64,000 nt of DNA from Parafrankia sp041008525 (GTDB taxonomy: Bacteria > Actinomycetota > Actinomycetes > Frankiales > Frankiaceae). The stretch spans positions 1 through 64,000 of the forward strand of contig NZ_JBFLUG010000016.1 of NCBI RefSeq assembly GCF_041008525.1, written 5' to 3'. This document shows, piece after piece, positions 8,547-16,728 of this stretch; position 1 is the first letter of the stretch; each line of letters opens with the position of its first letter. Both the position numbers and the translations under genes were made by a program. The notes beneath the pieces were generated by a model that saw nothing but the letters and a program-made list of their open reading frames with translations, ran no database searches and was not told the DNA's origin.

Positions 8547-8671
8547 AACTCCTCCATCTCTTCCTGAACGCCGGTGGACGGGTCGACGAGCTCCAGCTCG
8601 CCGGCCAGCGCGGGTCCGCTGCCGGCCAGCAACCCCTCGCGCAGGATCGTGGTGATCTCCTCAGGCGACAC
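8543..8671 (-). CDS. small ORF translationally coupled to bL31
   Basis: A 42-codon frame (GTG start, MSPEEITTILREGLLAG then an acidic tail ending EEMEEL) ends with TTGTGA, in which the bL31 GTG start is embedded. GGAGGAGG lies about 16 bases before the GTG, which is long; CTG codons nearer to it could be the real start. Composition is acidic and helical, unlike the surrounding frames. I do not recognise the family. It may be a real small protein of the zinc-stress operon or a coupling leader that sets bL31 translation. Confidence 0.4.
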   Translation of the reverse strand: MSPEEITTILREGLLAGSGPALAGELELVDPSTGVQEEMEEL

Positions 8672-8756
8672 GGCCAGGTGCGCCAGACCTCCTCCGCCAG
8701 GTCATGGCCGGCCTGACCGGCCATCGATACGACCTCCGTCCGCAGCGACCAGTCTA

Positions 8757-8772
8757 TCGAAAACGATTTCCA
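8757..8772. promoter_or_regulatory. Zur box between bL31/bL32 operon and COG0523 gene
   Basis: The sequence tcgaaaacgatttcca is close to the actinobacterial Zur consensus (TGAAAATGATTTTCA type). Its inverted GAAA...TTTC arms are centred on ACGAT, and it is unusually AT-rich for this genome. It lies about 85 bases upstream of the first minus-strand start (8671) and 140 bases upstream of the plus-strand GTPase start (8913), so it could control both. The zur gene is 1.4 kb away. Confidence 0.72.
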
Positions 8773-8777
8773 TTTCA

Positions 8778-8799
8778 GGGGCAGGGGTGGGGGTGGGGG
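8778..8799 (+). other. G-quadruplex-type G-run next to the Zur box
   Basis: Four runs of four or five G (8778-8781, 8784-8787, 8789-8793, 8795-8799) are separated by loops of one or two bases, starting five bases after the Zur box. This satisfies the usual quadruplex rule with very short loops. It is on the coding strand of the COG0523 gene and, if transcription starts near the box, lies in its 5' leader. Confidence 0.6.
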
Positions 8800-8912
8800 T
8801 GGACACGTCATCACGCCGCCGGCTACCCACGAGCCCCACCCCTTCAAAGATCACCGACCGACCGGAACCCCCGCCGAGCCGATCACAGTCATCCATGACC
8901 GGAGAGAAACTC

Positions 8913-9917
8913 ATGGCCACCGATCCACGCATCCCCATCACAGTGCCGTCCGGCTTCCTCGGCGCGGGCAAGACCACGCTGCTCAACCACGTACTCGCCA
9001 ACCGCGAGGGGCGCCGGGTCGCGGTGGTGGTCAACGACATGAGCGAGGTCAACATCGACGCCTCGCCGGCCTCCGACCGGGGTGGCGAACGCCTGGTCGA
9101 GCTGACCAACGGCTGCATCTGCTGCACCCCGCGGGAGGACCTGCTCGAAAGCGTGGGCGCCCTGGCCCGCGAGCGCCGCTTCGACACCATCCTCATCGAG
9201 TCCACCGGGATCTCCGAACCGATGCCGGTCGCGGCAACGTTCGAATGTACGTTCGATGGCGGCACCAGCCTTTCCGACCACGCTCGCCTCGACACCATGG
9301 TCACCGTGGTCGACGCCTCGAACTTCCTGGCCGAGCTTGAGCGTGGCGACTACCTCGTTGAACGCTCCCTGGAGGCTGAGGAGGGCGACGAACGCGGCAT
9401 CTCCGATCTGTTGATCGACCAGGTCGAGTTCGCCGACGTGCTGGTACTCGGCAAGACGGACCTGGCCACCTCCGACCAGGCCGCCACCGTCGAAGGGCTG
9501 CTACGCAAGCTCAATCCGAACGCCCGCCTCGTCCGCGCCGCCCGTCCCTTCCACCCCGCCCGCCTCGCCACCGCCCTCACCGACTGGGAGGGTGTGCTGC
9601 GCAGCAAGGGCTTCTGCCATATCGCCAGCCGCCCACACACCCTGGCCGTCTGGTCCCAGGCCGGACCGAACATGACCATCGAACCCGGCGAACTACTCAC
9701 CGGCCACACCGCCACCCAGGAACTCGTCTTCATCGGCATCGGGCTGGACCCCGACGAACCACGCCGACGGCTCGACCCCGCCCTGCTCACCGACACCGAA
9801 CACGCCGCAGGCCCCACCACCTGGCAACAGTTCCCCGACCCGCCGCCCGCTTGGGACACCCGGAACCGCACCACCACGAACACGATATTTCCGCATAGCG
9901 GTAGCCCATCGTCGTAA
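8913..9917 (+). CDS. COG0523 (CobW/ZagA-like) GTPase, putative zinc metallochaperone
   Basis: A 334-residue G3E GTPase. Walker A is GFLGAGKTT at residues 14-22, the metal-binding NGCICC motif has Cys at 68, 70 and 71, and a base-recognition GKTD block follows. The CobW C-terminal domain reaches LLTDTEHAAGP. Zur-regulated members of this family (YciC/ZagA type) pass zinc to client enzymes in starvation. ATG 8913 was chosen because GGAGAG sits six bases upstream; ATG 8895 is in frame but lacks a site. The last 25 residues after AWD are low-complexity and lack the His-rich tail some members carry. It is divergent from bL31/bL32 across the Zur box. Confidence 0.88.
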   Translation: MATDPRIPITVPSGFLGAGKTTLLNHVLANREGRRVAVVVNDMSEVNIDASPASDRGGERLVELTNGCICCTPREDLLESVGALARERRFDTILIESTGISEPMPVAATFECTFDGGTSLSDHARLDTMVTVVDASNFLAELERGDYLVERSLEAEEGDERGISDLLIDQVEFADVLVLGKTDLATSDQAATVEGLLRKLNPNARLVRAARPFHPARLATALTDWEGVLRSKGFCHIASRPHTLAVWSQAGPNMTIEPGELLTGHTATQELVFIGIGLDPDEPRRRLDPALLTDTEHAAGPTTWQQFPDPPPAWDTRNRTTTNTIFPHSGSPSS

Positions 9918-10160
9918 CAGGCAGTTTCGTCCGCGCCGCAAGCGATATTCGGCAAGGTGGCGGTCCACAGTACCTGGCTCGGTCGCGCCGATGTCGGGCT
10001 GGCGGCGGCCTGCGGGTGCCGGGCCCCCATAGCAGCCGCGGGGGCAGCCCACTCCTGATCCTGCCGGCGATGGCAAAATCAGTGGTCACGTAGTACCGGG
10101 CCGCGATCAGCGCGAAAGGTGAGAACGGGCCCAGAGCTGACCTAGAAGGATGCTGATCAC

Positions 10161-10616
10161 ATGCCTAGAGCGAGTTCATCCCCAGTCGGAGTGGGTGTTG
10201 GCCGCAGGGGGACGACTTCCCGGTCCACCAGGCAGGGAGCGGCCATCTCGGCAGCCCTCGCGACCACAGGGACCTTCGCCACCGCCCAGGAACTGCACGC
10301 GACGCTCCGGGCGGCAGGCGACTCGACCGGCCTCACGACCGTCTACCGGCACCTCCAGGTACTCGTCGACCGTGGCGAGGTTGACGTACTGAGGAATCCC
10401 GACGGCGAGACACTGTACCGGCGATGCGTGAGCGAGGAACACCATCATCACCTTGTCTGCCGGGCCTGCGGACTGCCCGTCGAGATCGGCAGTCCCGACG
10501 TCGAGGCCTGGGCGGCTCGCGTCGCGGCAGCCGAAGGGTTCATCGACGTAACTCACACGGTCGAAATCTCGGGCCTGTGTCGTGCCTGCTCTTCGAGTCT
10601 TCGGCGTGAGCCATAG
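10161..10616 (+). CDS. zur: Fur-family regulator, probably Zur
   Basis: A 151-residue Fur-family repressor. An unusual basic Ser/Arg-rich N-terminal extension precedes the winged helix (AISAALATTGTF...TTVYRHLQVLVDRGEVDVL). The metal-binding half has HHHHLVCRAC at 94-103 and CRAC at 140-143, giving the two CxxC structural zinc pairs of Zur and Fur. The short HHHH block and the gene's company (bL31/bL32 paralogues, COG0523) favour zinc over iron. The start is ATG 10161 with GAAGGA about ten bases upstream. It presumably binds the box at 8757; I see no clear box at its own promoter. Confidence 0.82.
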   Translation: MPRASSSPVGVGVGRRGTTSRSTRQGAAISAALATTGTFATAQELHATLRAAGDSTGLTTVYRHLQVLVDRGEVDVLRNPDGETLYRRCVSEEHHHHLVCRACGLPVEIGSPDVEAWAARVAAAEGFIDVTHTVEISGLCRACSSSLRREP

Positions 10617-10662
10617 ACCTGTGGGGTGCCGGAACTCGGCCACCGGTGTTGACCTGGCCTTT

Positions 10663-10868
10663 GGGGCGGCTCGCTCGTATTCGTTGATCAGACCGCCGGG
10701 GACAGGCTGGCGTTTGATCAGTTCCTGGGTCAGGTCCGCAGCGGGGTGGTCAGGCCGGGGTGGTCGAAGGTCGCGGCCGCGGTGGGGTCGTCGTCCGTTG
10801 TAGTGCCGTGCGTACTCGGCCAGGACAACGCGCAGGTGCCGCTCACCGAAGATCAGCATCCTGTCGGT
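10663..10868 (-). pseudogene. integrase/transposase C-terminal remnant (rve type)
   Basis: The minus strand reads DRMLIFGERHLRVVLAEY, then HYNGRRPHRGRDLRPPRPD and a GGLINEYERAA end. This is the hallmark C-terminus of rve-fold transposases (IS481/IS3-like) common in actinomycetes. The catalytic DDE core upstream is absent, and the normal stop after the last motif is lost. Together with the ISKra4-like scrap at 5920-6189 it brackets the CooC-to-Zur block. Confidence 0.7.
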
Positions 10869-11212
10869 GACCGCTGGAACGTCATCGACACCTGGGTCTG
10901 GTCCACCGACCAGGCCCACCCCGCGATCATCGACATCGACATCGACACCTTCGCCCAGGCCCAGACTTGCCGAACCGCCCGGCGGGTCACTCCACCCGAT
11001 GAGTGGGAACGTCGTCATGACGCCTCCCGTCGGCCCCGCACGCGCGGGGTCTCCCCAGTCGGAGCGGGGGGCGCGTGACGATGTGCAGGCGGTGGGCGCC
11101 GACGCCACGCTGACCCGTTTCACCTACCGGCCAGCCGCATCGAGCGGAGGCGGCCATCGAGTGGGGGCCCGAGATAGCCGGCGCCCGCAGCGCGGTCGGC
11201 TCGGATCCCTGT

Positions 11213-12991
11213 GTGTCGGCGACGGGAGCCGGGCAGGTCGACAGATGGCGCCACCGTCCGTTGGGGCCAGGCGCTGTCGGCCTGCCATGTCATGCGGCCG
11301 AAAGATCACGTTGCGATGGGGCGGAGGTAGTGGTGGCGGGGCGCCGGGTACTCGGGGACGCTGTGCCAGGCGCGCTACGTCCGGCTGGCTGGTCCCACGT
11401 GCCCCGGTCGTTCCGCCGCGCTCTCGTGGGCTGCCCGCTGCTCGTCGGGCTGGCGGCTGTGTTCGTGGCGCTCCTGGACCCGAGGCCGGCTGTAATCGCC
11501 ACGACCGTCGTCGCGTTCGTGTCCGAGGTCACCGCCGCGCTGGCCTGCTTCTGGAGTGCTCGGCACGCCGCGGCAGGTGATCGACGATGGCGGGTACTCA
11601 TCGGCACGTTCGCGGTCGGCCTCGCGGGAGGTGCCCTCCTCACCGCGGTGACCTTGCTGAAGGGCGACTCGATCAGATCGGTGATCTTGGAGTATCTCGG
11701 CTTGATCGTCTTCTACGGCCTGGCACTGGCCGGGTTGTTATGCCTGCCGACCTACCCGGTTGATGGCCGGAGTGTGCGTGGCCAGGGCAGCGATCTGACC
11801 CGTTGGCACGCGATTGTCGTGCTCGACAGCGCACTGATCGTCGGCTCGGTCCTCCTGTTCGAATGGGGGACGTCGCTGGAAGCGATCGCCCGGGCGAGTG
11901 CACCCGACCCTGCGCAGCTCCTCATTGCGCTTGTCCACCAGCTGACGGTGCTGGCCCTCGCGGCCACTGTGCTGCTGATCGCGACGTTCCGCCGACCGCG
12001 GTCCCCGGCGACATTGGCACTGCTGGGCAGCGGCCTGCTGGCGTACTCCCTCACGGGCAGCATCCACGTCTACCGCTTCGCCCACGGGCACTACGACCTC
12101 CCGGCGTGGAGCCTGATTCCGCTCATCGTCTCCCTCCAGCTGATAGCCCTCTCCGCCCTGGCACCGGTTCGTGGACCGGTGGAACAGCACACCGCGGCCG
12201 AGGCCGGTCCACGGTCGATGTGGGTACATACCGCCCTGCCGTACGCCGTGCTCGGCGTGACCGGTCTGTTACCTCTTGGCAAGCTGGTGGCGGGCACGCC
12301 ACTCAACCGGGTCGAGACGTATGGCGTGGTGTCACTGCTGCTCCTGGCGTTCACCCGACAGATGATCACTATGGCCGAGAACACCCATCTGCTGGCCGAG
12401 GTGAGAAAACGCGAGAAGCAGCTGAACTATCAGGCGTTCCATGACCCCCTGACCGGTCTGGCCAACCGGGCACTGTTCGCCCGACGCCTGCAGCACGAGG
12501 TCGATCCTGACATCGAGCCAGGGAACGACACCACATCCACTGGCAGTCAGGCCGCCGTGTCCGTTCTGTGCCTGGACCTGGACCAGTTCAAACGGGTCAA
12601 CGACACGTTCGGTCACGCCATCGGCGACGAACTCCTCAAGATCATCGCAGGCAGGCTGCGGGCTGGAACCGGCACGAACGACACAGTCGCCCGCCTCGGT
12701 GGGGACGAGTTCGCCGTCATCATCGACAGCTCAGGCCCAGACAAACCAGTCCACGTGGCCCAGCGCCTCGCAGCGGCGGTCCAGACGCCGTGCCACCTCG
12801 CGGGCCGGACCTACCTCCCACATGCCAGCCTCGGACTCGTCACCCTCGACCCCGACGCACGACCAGCAAGCCCCGACAGCCTGCTCCACCAGGCCGACCT
12901 GGCGATGTACGCAGCGAAACGCACCAAGACAGGCAGACCCGTCGTATACGACCGCCACCTGGTTGGCGGTGACCACCCGCCCTGCCCATGA
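11213..12991 (+). CDS. membrane-bound diguanylate cyclase (GGDEF)
   Basis: A 592-codon frame with about eight hydrophobic segments between residues 70 and 390 and a short coiled stretch (ENTHLLAEVRKREKQLNYQAF). A GGDEF domain follows with its active site RLGGDEF intact at 496-500. It ends at VVYDRHL with no EAL domain. It should make cyclic di-GMP in response to a membrane signal. The first 60 codons look unlike protein, and a start further in, such as the GTG before PRSFRRAL, is more believable; no clear ribosome-binding site decides it. It has no obvious operon partner. Confidence 0.8.
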   Translation: MSATGAGQVDRWRHRPLGPGAVGLPCHAAERSRCDGAEVVVAGRRVLGDAVPGALRPAGWSHVPRSFRRALVGCPLLVGLAAVFVALLDPRPAVIATTVVAFVSEVTAALACFWSARHAAAGDRRWRVLIGTFAVGLAGGALLTAVTLLKGDSIRSVILEYLGLIVFYGLALAGLLCLPTYPVDGRSVRGQGSDLTRWHAIVVLDSALIVGSVLLFEWGTSLEAIARASAPDPAQLLIALVHQLTVLALAATVLLIATFRRPRSPATLALLGSGLLAYSLTGSIHVYRFAHGHYDLPAWSLIPLIVSLQLIALSALAPVRGPVEQHTAAEAGPRSMWVHTALPYAVLGVTGLLPLGKLVAGTPLNRVETYGVVSLLLLAFTRQMITMAENTHLLAEVRKREKQLNYQAFHDPLTGLANRALFARRLQHEVDPDIEPGNDTTSTGSQAAVSVLCLDLDQFKRVNDTFGHAIGDELLKIIAGRLRAGTGTNDTVARLGGDEFAVIIDSSGPDKPVHVAQRLAAAVQTPCHLAGRTYLPHASLGLVTLDPDARPASPDSLLHQADLAMYAAKRTKTGRPVVYDRHLVGGDHPPCP

Positions 12992-13823
12992 CGGCCATCA
13001 CGACGCCCGCGCAGTGGCAGCAAACCGACGACCCATGAAATTCGGAGACCGGGCAGGGGAAGGGGGTCAGCGTCGGGCTGAAAAGGCACGTAAGCAATAC
13101 CTGCACCACCCAACGATACTGTGGGTTTGGGCATAAGAACGCAGAAAAGCGGCAACCTCTCCCCCACTACGTCAACACGAACGGACCAGCGGCAACCGGG
13201 CCCAGCAGGCTCTGCCGCATCCGGCCGGGCAGGTTCTCGTGCCGGCGGTCAAACATGATTAGGACACGGGTCGAGATGCGGTCACTCCTACACCTCCGGC
13301 CGGTTTCGGAGTTCGCCGGGTTCCGATTCCCGCCCGAGGTGATCGGGCTGCGGTCCGCTGGTAGTGCGCCACGAGGAACCTCGTTTGATCCCCGGCTCGG
13401 CCGGGGGGATCGGAGGAACGCCGATATTCTTTACTCGCTACACCGCAGACCGCATCGAATTCGCCCAGACGAGAGAGTCCTCGGCACCGCAGGGTCAACA
13501 ACCGCTACACGAACTCGCCATCCGAGGTCGAGTAGCAGCCTTGTGTCCACCCTCCACGCTCGAGACCACACAGGAACCACGCGCGACGGCCTTGAAGCCG
13601 GCCAGATCGAGGTCATCGCCGACAGAGAGCGCGCCGAGGCCAAGGCCGCACTGGGCACCGACCCCCTCGCCGAATTCCATCGTCACAATGCGCGGATGCG
13701 TTCGAGCGCTGTCAGGATTGTTTCCTCGCGACCGGCCGGCTGCGGGAGACAAGGGAACGCATTCGTCCCCGGATCAGGGACGTCGAGGATGGTGCGGCTT
13801 CCGGCGCGACGAAAGGTACTCGT
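12992..13823. other. gene-poor stretch with degenerate coding traces
   Basis: Over 800 bases without an intact gene. Apart from the dehydrogenase scrap at 13585-13686 I find no motif-bearing frame, IS end or RNA gene. Small open frames on both strands look like chance openings. Confidence 0.4.
13585..13686 (+). pseudogene. short-chain dehydrogenase C-terminal scrap
   Basis: One frame reads DGLEAGQIEVIADRERAEAKAAL, which resembles the C-terminus common in actinobacterial short-chain dehydrogenases (ALEAG-EVLAD-VKA-L pattern). Neither the nucleotide-binding motif nor the YxxxK motif is present upstream. It is too short for certainty. Confidence 0.3.
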
Positions 13824-15488
13824 ATGGGTTTACCAAGGTGGCGACGGGCCCGTTCGGGACGCATTGCGCTTTCCGTGTCGGCCGGGATGCTGGCGGTGGC
13901 TGCCGGTGCCGGTGGGTGTCAGGTTCCGGTGCCACCCCCGGGCGGCGGGACTGGTGGGAGTGGCGGCGTGAGCGGGCCACTGTCGGCGGCCACCCAGGCA
14001 TGGTGAGCGTACGACCGACCGACCGGCTTCGGCTCGGTGACGACGAACGTCACCGTCCCGATGCGGGATCAGACGCCGCTGGACTGCCTGCTGGTGCGCC
14101 CAGCGCAGGACGGCGCGGCCGCCGCCGGCCGGTTCCCGGGGCTCGTCGCCGAGTTCACCCCGTACGCCCTCATCCGGTCCACGATGGAGGGCGAGGCGAA
14201 GTACTTCGCCGAACACGGCTACAACGTGCTGGTCTGCAACCTGCGGGGAACCGGCGCCTCCGGCGGGACCTGGCAGCACGCGATGTCCTCCCAGGACGGC
14301 AGGGACGCCCACGACCCCGTCGAATGGCTCGCCACCCAGCCGTTCGGCAACGGTGACGTCGGGATCTACGGCGAGAGCTACGGCGGCCAGACGGCGCTCG
14401 GTGCTGCGGTCGAGGCACCCCCGCACCTGCGCACCGCTGTGCCCATGCAGGCGCCGTCCGCACTGTACGACGACGTGATCTACCCCGGCGGGGTCAAGAC
14501 CACCGAGCGCGGAACCATCGACACGTGGCCCGACGGCGCCGCCGTGCTCAGCGGCGGCCGGATCGACGCGGACGCCGAGTACGCCGCCAACCGGGCGCAT
14601 CCCACCTTCGACGCCTACTGGCAGGACCGTTCGTTCGCCGGCAGGTACAACGCCATCCGCGTACCGATGCTCATGGTGGGCGGCTGGAACGACCAGTTCT
14701 TCCGCGCCGGCACCATCACCAACATCGAGAACACGGCCGACCGGACCTGGGCCATCTACGGTCCGTGGGCGCATTCCATGCCGTTCCGGTTCGCCAGCTA
14801 CCCGCACCCGCCGGCGGAGGCTCTGTCTCCAGGGCTGCTGCTCGCCTGGTTCGACCGCTGGGTGAAGAAGCTGCCGAACGTCCCCGTGCCGGCCCGGCCG
14901 ACCTTCGTCAGCTATGAGGGCCCGACCGGCAGCGGTGCCGGCTGGCGGCAGCTGACCCGCTGGGTACCCGCCGGGACGGGCTCCCTCGTTCTCTCCCTGG
15001 GCGCGGACGCGACCCTCACTCCGGTCGGTGGCGCTGGCAGCGGCCCGGGTGGCACGGTCAGCTTCACCCAGCCGGCCGACCCGGCCAGCCCGGGTGGCTC
15101 GGCCACCTTCACCACCGCGCCCCTCCCCAGCGCACAGGTGCTGGTCGGACGGCCCCGGCTGACCCTGCGCGCGACCCTGTACGGGCCCGACGCCAACCTG
15201 TACGCCGAGCTGCTCGATGTCGCCCCCGACGGCACCAGTGTCCTGGTCAACAACGGCTTCCTGCGCGCCAGCCACCGCTCGTCGCACGTCACTCCGACGC
15301 CGGTCACGCCGGGGCAGCCGACGACGTTCACCGTCGACATCCGCGCCCAGCACCACCGCTTCGCCGAAGGCCACCGCCTCGCGCTGCGTCTGTCCGGCGG
15401 AGCGGCGAACACGCTGACCCCGAACCCGTCCCCCGTCGACGTCACGCTCCTCGTCGGGATCTCCACCCTGCGGCTCCCCGGCCTGTGA
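13824..15488 (+). pseudogene. CocE/X-Pro dipeptidyl-peptidase family hydrolase, interrupted by TGA
   Basis: An ATG at 13824 starts a lipoprotein-like signal peptide (basic start, hydrophobic core, GAGGC lipobox) and a Gly/Pro linker that runs into TGA at 14004-14006. In the same frame, from about 14007, an S15-family hydrolase continues to 15488. It has GESYGG (Ser at 14376-14378), NDQFF for the Asp, PWAHSM for the His and a C-terminal jelly-roll. The family normally has signal and hydrolase in one chain, so a single in-frame stop separates them. A GTG at 14037 could restart a cytosolic form of 483 residues. Acyl or peptide substrate unknown. Confidence 0.7.
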
Positions 15489-15640
15489 TCAGGTCGGGCA
15501 CGCCTCGATCCCGGCGGTTACCCGCGGCGCGGTAACTCCCCGCCGATGGCGCGGGCATGGGCGCAGTCCGGTCCGCGAACCTGACATCGCCGCGATGAGG
15601 GCCGGGGCCATGCGCCCAGTTCTGGCCACTCCGGACAGAC

Positions 15641-16240
15641 TCGACGCAGCCACGGCTGACACCCGACCACTCGGCCGCATCCGCCCGCGCCGCCATCGAA
15701 GCCGGCGTAGAGGAGGTCCGCAGCCGGCTGGGCCGCCCCACCATCCTGGTGAACAGCGCCGGCGTCGCTCCGGAGGGGCCGTTCCTGGAGATCAACACCA
15801 GGCAGTGGAACCGGTCGATCGCCGTCAACCTCACCGGCACCTTCGACTGCTGCCAGGTCGTCCTCCCGGGCATGCTCGAGGCAGGCTGGGGCCGCATCGT
15901 CAACATCTCCTCGTCGAGCATCCACACCGGGCCGCCGCAGATGGCCTCGTACGTGGCGGCCAAGTCCGGCGTCGTCGGCCTCACGAAGGTCCTCGCCCGC
16001 GAATTCGGCCGCAAGGGCATCACCGTCAACAACATCCCGCCCGGATTCGTCGACAGCCCCATGCTCCGCAACGCCCAGAGCAGCGGCCATATAGACATCG
16101 ACGTCCAGACAGCCGCCACACCGGCCGGCCGGATCGGCCGCCCCGAGGACATCGCCGCAGCCTGCGCCTTCCTCGTCAGCGACGAGGCCAGCTACATCAC
16201 CGGCCAGACCTTCAACATCAACGGCGGCCGCAACACCTGA
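15641..16240 (+). pseudogene. short-chain dehydrogenase, 5'-truncated
   Basis: The frame carries the second half of an SDR: TILVNSAG, the ISSSS strand, the catalytic SYVAAKSG (YxxxK), a PPGFVDSPML loop and the C-terminal TGQTFNINGG. Coding similarity starts around LTPDHSAASARAA. The N-terminal TGxxxGIG cofactor motif and about 60 further residues are missing, with unrelated sequence in their place. The GTG at 15749 would give a 163-residue product that could not bind NAD(P). A deletion between here and the broken hydrolase is likely. Confidence 0.75.
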
Positions 16241-16543
16241 GACCAGGACGCCGTGCTGGTACGTGCCGGTTCGCGATCTCCTGGGTTCGCCGCGCCGTCC
16301 GCGTCCGTCTGTGGGAGGGCGCCGGTGGCGTCGAACAACGGAGACGTCACCCGGCAGGGCCAGCGACGCCGCTTGCCGAGCCCTCGCTACGTCTCTGTAA
16401 GCAACCGGTAGGCAGCAGGCAGGGCGAGATGGCCAGCTCCGCCCGAGCGGTCTACCCGCACCTGGCCACCAACCACGGCCAGGTGGGGGCTCCGCTGAGC
16501 GCCGACGCAGCAGCAGCCGCCGTATTGGCGCTCTCAATCTCGC

Positions 16544-16560
16544 CACTTGCGCGCGCTAAC
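16544..16560. promoter_or_regulatory. LacI-type operator, distal copy
   Basis: The sequence cacttgcgcgcgctaac is a diverged copy of the palindrome starting 45 bases further on. It lies in the non-coding leader of the GH3-GH1 operon. Confidence 0.5.
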
Positions 16561-16588
16561 AACCCGATGTTAGCTTGTCGATCCACAG

Positions 16589-16606
16589 CACTAGCGCGCG
16601 CTAGCG
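16589..16606. promoter_or_regulatory. LacI-type operator, proximal copy
   Basis: The arms cactagc and gctagcg are separated by gcgc. The core ctagcgcgcgctag is a perfect 14-base palindrome with a central CG, as LacI-family proteins prefer. The same cactagc-N4-gctagtg unit stands beside the LacI gene at 34691. It sits 123 bases before the GH3 start. Confidence 0.65.
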
Positions 16607-16728
16607 CACCTGGGCCCTCATCTCCACGGCCTCGGTCATCTTCCGGAGGGCGGCGCCCAGGAGGGAGAACTCCTGGACCAGGAGGCACGAACACCGGTAT
16701 CCGCACGCTGACCGGCTGACGCATCAGT

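Noticed and set aside
8574..8912. Upstream extension of the COG0523 gene frame to 8574
   Set aside because: The extension crosses the bL31 leader ORF, the Zur box and the G-run, and has no family similarity. ATG 8913 with GGAGAG is a better start.
9918..10160. Transposase-like minus-strand fragment between the COG0523 gene and zur
   Set aside because: I could not match any segment to a transposase motif; the frames here look random.
11029..11056. Sequence gtcggccccgcacgcgcggg followed by tctcccc, like an actinobacterial type I-E CRISPR repeat
   Set aside because: Only one copy is present, with no second repeat at spacer distance on either side and no cas genes in the window. A chance GC hairpin is as likely.
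10179..11066. The string ccccagtcggag occurs near 10180 and again near 11050
   Set aside because: Two short GC-rich matches 870 bases apart are expected by chance and mark no element boundary.
13259..13501. 80-codon minus-strand frame with a faint integrase look
   Set aside because: No catalytic residues, family block or ribosome-binding site; not supportable.
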